The position numbers and the translations under genes were made by a program. This document shows, one piece after another, positions 14,424 through 26,626 of a DNA stretch of 64,000 nucleotides. How positions within the stretch are numbered: the stretch's first letter is position 1; every line of letters begins with the position of its first letter. A model generated the notes under the pieces. The model did not search any database. It saw only the letters and a program-made list of their open reading frames with translations, and was not told the origin of the DNA. This stretch comes from Anseranas semipalmata (lineage: Eukaryota; Chordata; Aves; Anseriformes; Anseranatidae), in the NCBI GenBank assembly GCA_013399115.1, contig VXAA01005214.1, forward strand, positions 25,403-89,402, given 5' to 3'.

Positions 14424-17400
14424 GCATATAATTGCCATGCTCAAACTACAAGGCATACAAATAATCTTTAAGTGTAAATAATTATTTATGTAACAGAGGT
14501 TTTCAATCTATCACTTTACCTGCCAAAAGAAATAAAGAATTAGAATTTTACTTTGTTAGCCTTGAAGCACACAAAAGCATTTGGTATTGTCTCAGTAAGA
14601 TCCTTTTTCTGAAGCTGAAAGGTTCTTAAAATGCTTTCCAGCTACTAAAAGTTACTAATTGTTTCAAAAATTGAATGCACTGGAAAAAAAAAAAAAAAAA
14701 GAAAAAAACACCTTTAAGAGTAAATTCTCTTTTCTTAAAGCCAGTGGAACATATAATTCCCATTCCCATCTCACATACAGCAATGAAAAGACTATTTACG
14801 TAAAAATAGAATCTTATGGATTACAAAAATGTGTTAAATGCTAATTTTAAGGTCATACATCATCTTATTTGTACATAAAATATCTTCCAGATGTATTTTA
14901 ATGTACTAAAATTGACAAGTTCAAGCAAAACTTAAGTTTACATAAGAATTGTATGTGTGAACGCAGTGTAAACATACATTCGAGATCAGTATATAGGCTA
15001 TGTTTAAGGAAGTGGTGTTTTTCTTAAATATCCTCCATAAAATTTTGCCCCATAATATGCAGAGCTCCTCAGGCTTAATTAAAAGACCTCTTCAATTTAT
15101 TTTTTAGCTAGAAGATCTTTGACTGCCTTCTCTGGTAGCACAACATGGATATGAACCAAAGGCCATTGGGTAAAGATGTATGTGAAGATCTGCATTCTTC
15201 CATAAAGAAAGACTCATCTATAACTTGGCCTACAATTCAAGACTAGAACCCTGTGAGAGAGACAGAGGAGCTGGAAGAGCAGAAGACATCTCAGTGAGCT
15301 GGTCCTTTCTGATTCCAGCCAAGTGTAACTCCTTGAGCATAACTATGTTTTTGCACTGTTCCTTTTAGTTTCAAAGGCAAACAGAGAGAAGAAAAAACAA
15401 AATGAACAGTAAGAAATTAACAGGAAATTACCAAGCTCAGAAACATTTTTCCAATTTAAGTTTCAAGAGCCTCTCTAAATGCATTCACTTACTCCAAGCT
15501 TCAAATTAACTCCTGGGTTTTGATGAAAAGAGCCATTGGTTTGGAATCTAGCATTTAGAAGTTAGGAGCCTATATATAAGAAAGTTCCAAAAGCACAGAA
15601 GTAAGCTTTTCTTTGATTATACAGCAAATCGTATACAAGCATGTATACCAGGTCTTTCTACTTCTGTTAAAGAAGATTATGCACAAATTATCAGATCAGC
15701 AGAACTACAACAATCATTCCTGATTACATATCTATTTAGGAAATTAGATTTATGACCAACAAACCAAACAATCTAGCAGAAAGCAGGGAGTTAACACTTC
15801 AAAGCAGTAACAGAACGTGAACTAAATGTGAAGGGAAAAAAACACAGTTGCTCTAATGAAGCACATCATACCAGTCAAGGTAAAGAGCAAAAAAACTTAC
15901 AGCCAAAAGACAGCAGATGACAAAAGAAACAGAGAGCTAGGGAGGAAGTCAATACATATTTGTTGGCAGCAAGCAGCTTATTTAATGGATGTTATTAAGT
16001 ACTCTACATTAGCCAGCTCTACAAAGCTGGTCATCCCTTGAAGAAGTCATTCATTAACAATTATAAACAATACAAGGGAAGTAAGCACTAACTGAAGTTG
16101 TTATTGGAACAGGTCTACTATGTAGTGTGAAACAGATTAAACTCAATTTATAGGGTTTCTAAGTGAAATAAGAGAAAATTGCACCTCTGGCAAAGGCACA
16201 CCAGGTGCCTAACTCCTTGAGAGACTTGGTAAGCTTTTAGGCACTTGTATTTCTTATGTCTTTGAACACACCACACACACAAAACTTGGTTGACAAATCA
16301 CTCTACCACATCTCCAGTAGTACTGCAAACCTTTCTACCTCTATGTTCTCATTAAGAAATAAATTCAAGACAAAATGTGGACCTACAGGGTGTCACAGGC
16401 CCTGACCCTCCAGGAATTCTGAAAAGAAATTAATCAGATTTTATGTCCTTATAAGCATGCTACCGGTACTTCAGATCATCACTTTTGGTAGCGAAGACTG
16501 TAGGATGTTCAGTTCACACATATCAGTCAATTTCTAATAGTATTCTGAAAAGCAGCGATACAGAAAACATCTCAAATGAGATCTACCTATTAAGTACACG
16601 TAACAAAAGGCTTGTTTATTTCTCAAAGTCAATTATAAACAGCATATTACAGCAGGCAAAAATTTCCTTGTGATCCAAAGCACGGCACAATGCCTTGCTT
16701 TTATTTCCACCTTGAATCAGTCTGCGTTTTTCAGCTAGGTTAAATCTTCATGTGCTTGTAGTGAGCTGCTAACACAGCTCATCTGACAGAGAAACCCACC
16801 TCTGCAAGCAGTTACTAATCACAGTTTGCTACTTAACAGAACTACTTTTAAAGTTAGAAAAATCAGTGGATCTACTGCTTGATGAGGTGACATCACTTTG
16901 TTTCGCTGAGGTATTTGTAATAAACAAGTCATTAGCTAAAACCACATCCATCACAGTAACCCAAAACAGTACTATGACTCATCAACCTTTTTTTTTTTTT
17001 TTTTTAACCTCTTTCTGTTAGCTACTAAATTTCTTACTGTCTTTAGTTCTTCTGTTTTTGTTACCGTTTGCTTTCCATATTATTAGTACATCGGTTTGGC
17101 ATTCAAAACAGTTTGAAACACTGAAGAGTGATGATGAAGGTTGCCTAGTTGCCTGGTCTGATAGACTAAAAAGGTGAAAGGTGAGAATAATATTCCTGTC
17201 CATGTATGACAATGCCTGACTAAACTAGAAGTCCTATGTGCAAAAAAGAGGGTACTTTGAAAAGACTTAAAAAGCAAATAGATATTCCCATGCAAAACAA
17301 AGGGAAAAATTCTCTCCCCCATTACAACTCTGGAGCCTTGCGATTTCACAAGTTCTGTGGGATGGGATGGTCTTTACAAGAACACCCATTCATACACAAA

Positions 17401-18104
17401 GAATTTATCCACCTTGTGAGAAGGAAACTTCAGGTTCCACAACCGTACAGATGGACACCCTACTGTGAACTCACGCTGGAATTCAGACTGCGTCACTGCA
17501 TTCTGATCTCAAAGTATGAAGCATGTGTTACGATACCAAGCAGGAGATGCATGTATACAACAGAGCAGGGACATTTTTTTAAGCCTAAATTAACCATAGC
17601 CCATCAAACAATATTTAGACACAACATACAATCACAAAGGAAAAACAGCAATGCTAAAATGTATGGGTGAAAATGAAACTTTAATACTGTTCTATGTGCA
17701 TAATAAGAAACAGCATCAAGCATAGCACTTCCATATTGTGCCAAAAAGAAATTCTTCACATTTTGAAGAACTTGACAGAAAACATACACCCCCATACAAA
17801 CATGAGATATTCTCATCACTTAGAAAGGTGAGGCAGACAAAGAAATAGATGCTAGTATCTCAAACTTAATGCAGGGAGTAAAAAAATTATTACTGTGCAC
17901 AGGGTTCGCTTCCTTTTGCTTTATAATGCTGTGTTTCCATCCTCATTAGTTACAACAAGCAAATCCAACTACCTTTTGCATTAAACCAAGGAATCAGCAG
18001 CTCACTCAATTTCCAAGCTGAAATCCACGAGAGTTAACAGAAGTTACTGCAGCCTAGATTCTGGTACCTTCAGTCACACTGATTAGTACCATTAAATACA
18101 AATT

Positions 18105-18132
18105 AAAAAAAAAAAAAAAACACACACACACA
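18105..18132. repeat. A16 followed by (CA)6
   Basis: An A-run passes into six CA units, a typical compound microsatellite. Confidence 0.95.
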
Positions 18133-18438
18133 ACAAGACACAGGCAATTAAACTTCCAAGTACCACAGCAGGTAGCTTTCTTACTGGATCAGGGACCCAT
18201 GTGAACATACAAGCCACTCTTGGCCCAGTGTAAAGATTCAGCAGTCAGACAATGCTTTATTTATACGCCTCCACTGAAGAGGAGTTTCCTTTACACAGAT
18301 AAGACTGCAGCATGCACTTGTATGAGTGCATATGCACAATGGAATGCATCTCAAGACCATGAAAATTTGGACTGGAAAGGTTTATGAATGAAAGCCAGAG
18401 GCCCCACAGAAGGCCATCAATGATAAACCATTTTATAG

Positions 18439-18489
18439 ACCAGGAAACAACAGCAAGACTTAAAAAAAAAAANACCAGGAAAAAAAAGA

Positions 18490-18525
<36 letters not shown>
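18439..18525. repeat. Duplicated A-rich block with an ambiguous base
   Basis: ACCAGGAAA...ACTTAAAAAA appears twice in succession. The first copy ends in A11 and an N (18473); the second ends in 29 As (18497-18525), the longest homopolymer in the window. It may be a true tandem duplication or a collapsed or misassembled stretch. Confidence 0.8.
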
Positions 18526-18527
<2 letters not shown>

Positions 18528-18700
18528 TTCTGTACTAGAGACACACTAAGGTAAAACACACTTCTTGAATTGCATGCTTTTCAACCCATTCTGAAACCTT
18601 CTCTTGATAGAACCATCTTCCACAAACTATGCTCAAGGATCTGCACACCGCTGTTTAGAAAATCAAATCAGCTCTAGCTACAGCAGCAATTGCTATGATT

Positions 18701-18734
18701 CCATTATGCACCTATTTCCCATTATGCACCTATT
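18701..18734. repeat. 18-bp tandem duplication
   Basis: CCATTATGCACCTATT occurs at 18701 and again at 18719, identical in both copies, just before an A17 run. Confidence 0.9.
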
Positions 18735-18757
18735 ACAGTTAAAAAAAAAAAAAAAAA

Positions 18758-18780
18758 GAATACCAGTAGTACTGGTATTC
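18758..18780. repeat. 23-bp palindrome (11-bp arms)
   Basis: GAATACCAGTA and its exact reverse complement flank a single G. It abuts the A17 run at 18741-18757. No known element is recognised. Confidence 0.9.
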
Positions 18781-21700
18781 CTATACTTTGCCCTCCCATT
18801 CTGCCTAATCTCATAAAACAGTAAATTACAAGCAAAAGATGACATTTTTACTTCTGTGGATACACTCAGGTTATCCAGACCCAGGTTTCTGCCAACATAT
18901 TTCAGACACTATTGTGTAAATTCAAGTATTGTCCCGTCACTCTGATCTGTTTTAGAGATACAAAATTACTAAACCAGGACTCAGCTATGACTTTCTTTAG
19001 GGTAGTCAAGTTACATAAGGAAGAACAGAGACACTTGATGTAACTAAATACTAGCTGGAATAAACGGCAAGATTTTTCGTTTAAACAGGTCAAATCCTGT
19101 GGTCAGCATTCAGAAAAATTGAAGAGTGAGGTTAATGGGATTCCTCCCTGAACAACTATAGCAAATTGGCCTCTGTGATAATGGAAGTAAATTCATTCTG
19201 CAATTTCAGAGATTTGAAGCAGATCAGAACAACCAGGACATGTATTCATCTTTCCATCTTAATACAAGGCAGATTGCATCGTATTCAGAGGATGACTGTT
19301 TCTTCAAGGCTCTCCCTCAAAGTTACGGCAAAACATGGTAACATTCACCACTACTTCGGTCACTAGTCACGCTACTTTAGTCTACATTATTTATTGGATC
19401 ACAATGATCATATCCTTCTTTTGACCCCAAACCTTGAAAAATACCACAGGCTGTTAAAATACTTACAGTAAAAGCATCCATCTAATCTTTCTACTCGAGC
19501 AAAACAGAATGCTCTATCAGGAATGAAAAACTGGTTTCACTGAGGCTCACTTGACATAGGAATGAACCCACTGAGTATGGAAGGTAAAGACAAAGGGTGT
19601 TAAAATAGGAGTGAAATGTTGCAAGGAGCGTTTCCCCTTAATGAATTACTGGGAGATTTGTAGCAGGCCAGCCAGGGTAAGTCTTTCAGCATGTGTATCC
19701 AGAAGTGTCATGGACTTGCTGCACTATATCGTTGCTGCCCTTTCCATGAACTGGGCAGTTTCCTTTCACCAGTTTATTTTCACTTCTATTCTGGCAGCTG
19801 TCTACAGCAGTAGACATTTATCTTAAATAATTTGCTACTTGTTGAAGAATTCATCGGGGGAGGAGGGAGGGAAATAGCCAGTCTTGGTGCACCATGTCAT
19901 AACTGATTAAAAAGAAAATTCAATAAAGATAAAACAGATTTCCCACAGATTTTTTCCCCATTTCAGAGGAGATCTTGCACATGTAGGCACCTTCCTCCTT
20001 CCCCCAAAGCAAAACAATACCAGAACTTGCTGGGTTTAACTTTTCAATTGTTGTAGGCAGCAAAATTTCTGGAAACTGTTTGCATTTACTTAAATCCTCC
20101 ATAGGATTTTCTTTGCAGAAAAAAAAAGCTTAATGATGACCACAGTAAAAAATAAAGCTACTAATTAAAAGAAGTGTAGTAAGGGTTAAGGCTTTTCCTT
20201 TCTTTCTCACACTACTAACTTATTGAAGTTATACGGCAAAATCTTTGGTGCAAACTACCTGTTCCTATGTTCAGCACCTAACCTCAAGAGCAAAGTTTCT
20301 AGAACAAGTAGATGGGACAGTGGAAATTCAAAGAGCTAAGAGCAGCATCTAATGGGGAACGTGGTGAGATGTATTGTACATAACCTTAATTTCTGTGTCG
20401 AGCAAAATTAGCATTTGCCCAGTTTGTAGAGTACTGTGGAGGAAAGAAGAAATGTCAGTATCAAGTGTTAATGGCACTATTGCTGTTCCAAGCAGAAAGA
20501 AAGAGAGGAGAGAACAAGGGGAAAGAGGGGAAAAAAAAAAAAAAAAGAAATATTTCTACTCTCCTTACCAGCTACAGTTATGGGAGGCTGGCCACGTATG
20601 TTGCAAAGCAGACCTTACAAAGTGTTTGGTAATTTTTACTAAATAGGAGTGAAAGCAACATGGGAAAGAGTGAAAGTAAAATTTTGTTCTCATGTTGCAC
20701 ATAAGAAACCCAGGGGAGTAACTGGTGTTCCAAGCATTGGTTGTTACGAATGATTTGATGAAAGACCGGTAGCTGTTAAACTTTAATGGTTTTTGAGGCT
20801 TTATACAAATTCTGTGAAGTCAGAAGTTCACTGCAGCAGGTGAAAAACCAGGCAAGCCTCCCTCGCCCTCATTTTCTCTCATTTGAATGCAACAGTTTAC
20901 GCTGCAAGTTTGCATACTGTTGTCCCACAATAAAGTAAGCAGAATGGTAATTCGCTATTTAGAGTAGCTCATCTTTCCAGACTGAGCTAGCACTGGAACT
21001 ATCCATTTCACAGTTGCAGAGCTAAAAAATCCATTGCTTACATAACACATTCATTATATTTACAAAGTATGTACTGTTCCTGTTCCACTACCTCCGAAAA
21101 GTTTCAAATGCAGAAAAACAACAGATAACATTGGAAAACAAAATATTTTCTTTTCACCATAAAGACTGTGTAAAAACTAACTGGCATTGTCTAAATGGAG
21201 ATTAACAATGCTGAACCAGATGTTCTCCATTTCACAAGTGTCTGCCTCAAAAGTACCCAGGACAGATACTCTTCAGAAAGTTTTACCTCCAGAGTTCAAA
21301 TTCAAGTTTAAACAGAACAAGAACAAACAGAACCCACACCCCAGCATCCTCCCTCTCAAAACCTCCACAACATGCAACACTTCCTCGCCCTTTATTTATC
21401 TTCCACAACAGGTATAAACTGGTAAACAAAACGAATAAGAAAAAACAAGTTATGTGTACACATGATTATGGAAAGCATGTTAGACAGGAGTTACAACCAG
21501 AACCTCAACTGAAATGCCCTGATTCAGCCTAACATTTCAGCAGAAAAACAGACTTCAGATATGCGAATCAGTCTCCCTGAAGTTGCCCAATACTGAACCA
21601 ACAGCTTTGACTCCAGTTAAAATCAACACCAGACAGATTTGCTCCAGTTCTAGTCTGTTAGTTGGTTGAAAGTTTCATGAGAATATGAACTTCCATGACT

Positions 21701-22840
21701 GAGTTTCAAAGAGCAGACATCTTACAAGAATTGCTAACCTTGAAATACTTCCCTTGGAATCTTACAGCATGTGGATGCCATTTCTTATGTGCCCATTTTT
21801 TCAAATCAACCTTAAATTACACAGGACCTAAAATCTCTTTACTCATTATTTTTAGGGAAGTGCCAGTTGGAGTACCAGCTGTACTCCCCCCTGTTTAGAG
21901 GCTTACAATATTCAAATCTTAAATTAAATTGTGTGGTAGAAAGGTCTCCAATCTGCTACAGCTATGTTTACCAAGGACAGAGCATCTAAAGGGAGAGGAA
22001 CACCAGTACCATTTTATAAATGATGAAGATCATCAAAAACATGTACATAAGAACCAATCAACTCAGGTAATTTGCTTAACTGACCAAAATTAGTGCAACA
22101 TGATCACACTTAAATACTTTCAAAACTGGATGAGCTTCTGTCTTTTAAATATCTTGCAAAAGACTACATAATGCACCATCAGGAGTGTTGTTATCACTGG
22201 TTTACAGTAATACAGATATGCAAGTGTTGATGAGAGATTTATCAGTGTTTTTGAACTAAAAGCAAATTTAGCCCTAATCACATAAGAGGTAACAAAGGAG
22301 GTGGAGGCAGCCAGGGGTCTGTATGTTATTCAAAAGACAACAGGAAATACTAAGCCGGAGCACAGGTACCTAGCAAAATTTGTGCAGTCTATCAGTGGAG
22401 TTTCACAGCTTTTCTTCAGAACTCAGCCTGATGGCCATGTTGCTAATGTAACAGTGGCTCTTGCCAAACCAACATACCATTGTCAGCTTCTCTATTCACA
22501 GCTGATTCAACACAAGTTAAGGTTATGCAATAGTTCACATTATATTATCAACTGCCTATAATTTTGCAAATCCTCAACTGATTAATCTGAATGCTCCCAT
22601 TCTTCTTCTTCTCTGCCCTGGGACAGCCTTCTGGAGAGCTTCAGTGCAATCATACCACTGCTCCCTGAAATGAGATTAGGAAATGAATAACTTCGCCCCA
22701 TCAGAACATGCAGGTGACAATGCCTAGCACAATCATGTTTAAGAACAAGGACTTAAGACTTGGCTAGGGACACCATTATTTTGCACATGTATAAGCTCAG
22801 TATGGAGACCAGGATGAAGAGCCAGTGGATGGGGTGGGGA

Positions 22841-22908
22841 AAAGAAAGGCAGAAAGAAAGGCAGAAAGAAAGGCAGAAAGAAAGGCAGAAAGAAAGGCAG
22901 AAAAAGGC
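22841..22908. repeat. 12-bp tandem repeat, 5.6 copies
   Basis: The unit AAAGAAAGGCAG is repeated five times without error, followed by a partial copy. As it is a multiple of 3 it creates an artefactual repeat peptide in every open frame across it. Purine-only strand asymmetry is nearly complete. Confidence 0.97.
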
Positions 22909-23789
22909 TTGACGGGACCTCAGCAAAAGGACTCACGTCTGCAGATTAATTACTTCTTCACTGAGTGGCTGAGGACAACAAGCTACAGGTGCTGTCAGCC
23001 CAAAAACTCTGACAGAAGTCTCTGTGGGATCAATTCTTTGAAATTCCATCTTGTGGAAGTACATTGATGTTGTTCATGAACAAGTAATTTTTTATTCAGT
23101 TGCCTTTAAAAAACAACCAGCCAATAATAACCAAAAGCCTTTAAAGCATAAGGAATATAATTTCTTTTCCCTCATAAATCAAGTCTAAACATCTCAGACT
23201 GGAAACCCAAACTTAGCAGACACTCTTGCACCACCTTCCCTTCAACTCAATCATACTTTATATAAAGGTGGGAGTGCCCCGTCACCTTGTGGAGCTGCTC
23301 TGAAAGCAAAGTGTCTTAACTATGGTCTCTGAAGCCTAAGCATTCCAGAAGGCACCTTTGAGAAAACACAGTATGTACCACGGATAAAGAATAGGGTTTG
23401 ACCTTCAAACTCTGAACAGCAGCATGCTCTAATTAAATGGAATAGGCACCCAACTGCCATTGCATGCAGCTACAAAAGGAATCAGTCTGTCCCAAATATG
23501 TTTTAATTCATGGTCACAGGCCAAACATTTCTAGATTTCTTCCCCTTCATGCTTTCCCTGCTGTATTAGTTGCTGATAAAAAAAACATTTTGCCACTACT
23601 ATGGACTTAGCAGGGCAGAGAAAGAGACAAAGCCAAAACCCAAAAAGCTCTTACATGGTTTATTTACTTAAAAAAACATGTTTTCATTGTAATCTGAACA
23701 AGGCTCAGTAACTACATTCTGTGAATTAAAGATTCAAACTCTGTGTTCTTAATTTCTTTTCTTCCACAGAGCCAAGCCTTTCAGAGATG

Positions 23790-23932
23790 CTGCATGGTCT
23801 AGCGATGGTCAGAGAAGAAGACTGAGAACCATAAGGATACTGGGTCCCAGTCCAAATTCACAGCACTGACTCATAGTCCGGGACAAGTCACTTGACCTCC
23901 TATGCCTCAAACAGTCCAGCTGGAAAATACAG
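23790..23932 (+). mobile_element. MIR/CORE-SINE-like element
   Basis: The order of blocks follows the mammalian-wide interspersed repeat and its amniote relatives: a tRNA-like head (CATGGTCTAGCGATGGTCAG), a degenerate B box (GGGTCCCAGTCCAAATTC), then CACTGACTCATAG, GGACAAGTCACTTGACCTCC, TATGCCTCA and finally CTGGAAAATAC, matching the CTGTAAAAT end of the core. It is diverged and so old. It lacks the LINE-derived 3' tail beyond the core. Confidence 0.72.
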
Positions 23933-25976
23933 AAAGAAAAGCAGCAACCCTGAATGAGAAACAGTTATTATGACTAAGATCAGCTCCTGGATAAATCAAA
24001 CATCAAATAAAATGTGTTTTCCATATGGAAGCTGCTTTCCTAAAGTGGAATAAAATGTAAATGCCTGTCAATTATAATTATCTGAGGCAAATGGTGAGAA
24101 AAGCAGCTCTGTGACAGCCCAACAGAAAAGACCCAGCTAGGAATGAAGGACAGTTTTTGAGGTGTAGAGAAATGGGAGATGGAAGATAGTCAGGCATCTG
24201 GCACCAACAAAGGTGAAACCATGATTTGAGGAGGTCAGAGAAAACAATGTGTCTGAGTCAGAAAGGTCACTTATTCAGTATTCCAGCTGTAAGATGAAAG
24301 AATGCAAGTGGAGACTTTTCAGAGCAGAGATCACAGATGCAAGAACATCTAAAAGATTGTTATTTGAAAATGCCACTGAGATATGACGAATCCATCCTCT
24401 CAGGCCAAACAATTTCTCATCAACTCTTGCTTTTACCTTTTCCTTCTCCCCTCTTTCACTTCTCTAAACAGTCATCCCTGTTTTCCAGGTTTCCATCCTG
24501 TCCAGGAATCCAGTCTTTTCACTAAATTACATTGCCCCCAATCCTAACTTTAATAATACTGCACTGCTTTAAATATTAGACCATCTGAAAAATCCTGGTC
24601 TTCTACGATTCTGATAAAACCCTCACATCACAGATGTGGCAATATAAGGAGATGAAATATTCCCTAGGAAACAGTGGGTACCTTGGAGCCAGGTCCTATA
24701 CTCGCACATTTTCCAACAGATACAAGTGCTGTGCATCCAAAAACAACCATTGCTGTTCTGCTGCCATAAAGACATCCTCACAGAAGCCCAAGATAGAAAG
24801 TTCTATGCTTTCTTTCCTTACAGAAGATGAGTCATGAGGCTACCATGTACTTCACCCATCCTGGACCACACACTAGCCCACCCACAGTTGTGCAAGATTG
24901 CCTCAAGCATGTCTGTGTCAGAAGCTAACCAGATCCCAGTGTAAGGTAGCATAAAAATGACATTTCATCTGTTCTGTCTCTCCTTAGCTGTGCTTTCTGC
25001 ATGTTTTTGTGACAGAAAGCCATTCCATTAAAATACAGTGGTTTTGAGAGAAGCATATTTCCTATACTTAGAGAACAGCTGAAGTAGCAATGTCATTTCT
25101 TACTGATATTTATGAGGCTAATGAAGGTGAATAGATATCACTGCAGGTAAAACGGATGATTTTTTAAGAATACCTTGTAGAAGCACATAGAAAACAAACA
25201 GCAAAAGAAACAAGAACAGCATCATTTGAACTTAGAACCGATACTGATTCTCCAGCATGACCACAAACTTTTAGATTTACCAGCCACAACTTTATGCTTT
25301 TAGAGGAAACGAGAACTACAAAAAGGTCAGATGTCTATGAAGTAAAATAGAGGCTGAACAGATAACCAGTGTCACTAGTGAATTGCAAACTAAGTGAAAG
25401 AGCTAGAGTCCGAGAAGCGTCCATCTACAAATTGCACAGTGAGTCATTTAAAGAAAGTGATTTCCTTGGACTGACTTTACAGAGCTAAAACAAATTATGA
25501 AAGTGCTGTATGAACAGCACTATCCAGTTTAAGTTGGAAACATAACGTCAGGAAATCCACTAACATAATTGACCAAAGAAGCAACTCCTATGAAGATTGG
25601 TAAAGCTTATTCAAAACATTAAAAAGCAAACACATGAAGAACTTGAGTTTACAGAATTCACATGCACAGGGATTTTAGTAATGACGGTGTGCCTCTGTTT
25701 CTGAAAAGAATACCGTCTTTCACAATACATTTGACCTATGTAATAAACTACATTTAAAGTCAAAAGATACTTACTCCAGATAGATTAACAAGGTATCACT
25801 ACATAATGTTTCTTTTCCAGTAGTCAGAGGAAGGTGGGCATTTAATGTTACTCATATGTGAATCTAAGAAAAAGCTTCAAAGAAAATACAAGCATAAAGA
25901 CAGGTAAGGCCAGGATCTGTATATAAAAGTTGACAGTGGAAGAAAAGTTATCCATTAAAATATGTGTTCTCAACAA

Positions 25977-26003
25977 ATATATATTATATATATATATATA
26001 TAT
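25977..26003. repeat. (AT)n microsatellite
   Basis: An AT dinucleotide run with one interruption (TATT) near its start. Confidence 0.95.
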
Positions 26004-26344
26004 TTAGATGAAATTGTTTCAACAATATTCATATATAAGTAGTATAGAAAAACATAGTAGGTTAATGGAATCAAAGTTCCTTTCTGAATATAACAGATTT
26101 ATCTGAAGGGAGGTAGTAGATATGATGGATTTATTTGAAAGTAGGTAGCTGCCTGTTTCCTTCCCATTCCTACCAGACTTCTCTGGAAGAAGTTGTTAGT
26201 AATGTCTTATCATATCATTGACTACACTGGAAATATGTGACTATTTAAAGGTCTCTCCCAGTTATTTTATCTCCTTATGAAGTTCCAAGGCCATGTCACC
26301 CAACAGAACACTCGGTTCTGGAACAGCACCTCAGCCACACAGCA

Positions 26345-26397
26345 GGGATGGCTCCAGCCATCCTGAGCACGGGGATGGCTCAGCCTACCCTGAACAC
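26345..26397. repeat. Imperfect 27-bp tandem duplication
   Basis: GGGATGGCTCCAGCCATCCT and GGGATGGCTCAGCCTACCCT begin two adjacent copies that both end TGAGCAC or TGAACAC. It is GC-rich for its surroundings. Confidence 0.7.
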
Positions 26398-26601
26398 ATC
26401 AGTAAGCAAGCACACGCAGACAGCTTAGTGTACTTGCCGGACATGACTGCAAGTAGGGACAATTCTCTTCAGAAAAACCTGAGAATCCTGAAGTTCTGGC
26501 TTGGGAAAGGACTCAAGAGTTCCTATTAGCACAGATGATTTCAGAACGGGTCCTCTGCCAGAAATAAAGGTCTACACAAGTCAGCATTACTTTTGAGGCT
26601 C

Positions 26602-26626
26602 TTAAGGTGTCCTTTAGACACCTTAA
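26602..26626. repeat. Inverted repeat with T-box-like half-sites
   Basis: TTAAGGTGTC, loop CTTTA, then GACACCTTAA. Each arm contains AGGTGT, the core of the T-box half-site, in palindromic order. The last T-box bases (GA) are not matched. Confidence 0.6.

Larger units (their letters stand above)
9807..23789. other. Noncoding desert between the two SINE-like copies
   Basis: No coding sequence is supported. The 144-codon frame at 17236-17670 (+) has no known domain and is about what chance allows. The stretch is rich in A-runs (10252-10269, 13320-13333, 14684-14700, 18105-18757, 20531-20546), with T-runs at 14403 and 16988. Confidence 0.7.

Noticed and set aside
17236..17670. 144-codon plus-strand frame
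   Set aside because: No domain or family resemblance, and one frame of this length is about what is expected in 64 kb of six-frame sequence. Overlapping minus-strand frames look equally random.
22739..23067. Repeat proteins KAER (plus) and FFLP (minus)
   Set aside because: They are translations of the 12-bp tandem repeat at 22841-22908.
25502..25521. 8-bp inverted repeat AGTGCTGT / ACAGCACT
   Set aside because: Several inverted repeats of this size are expected by chance in this length of DNA.
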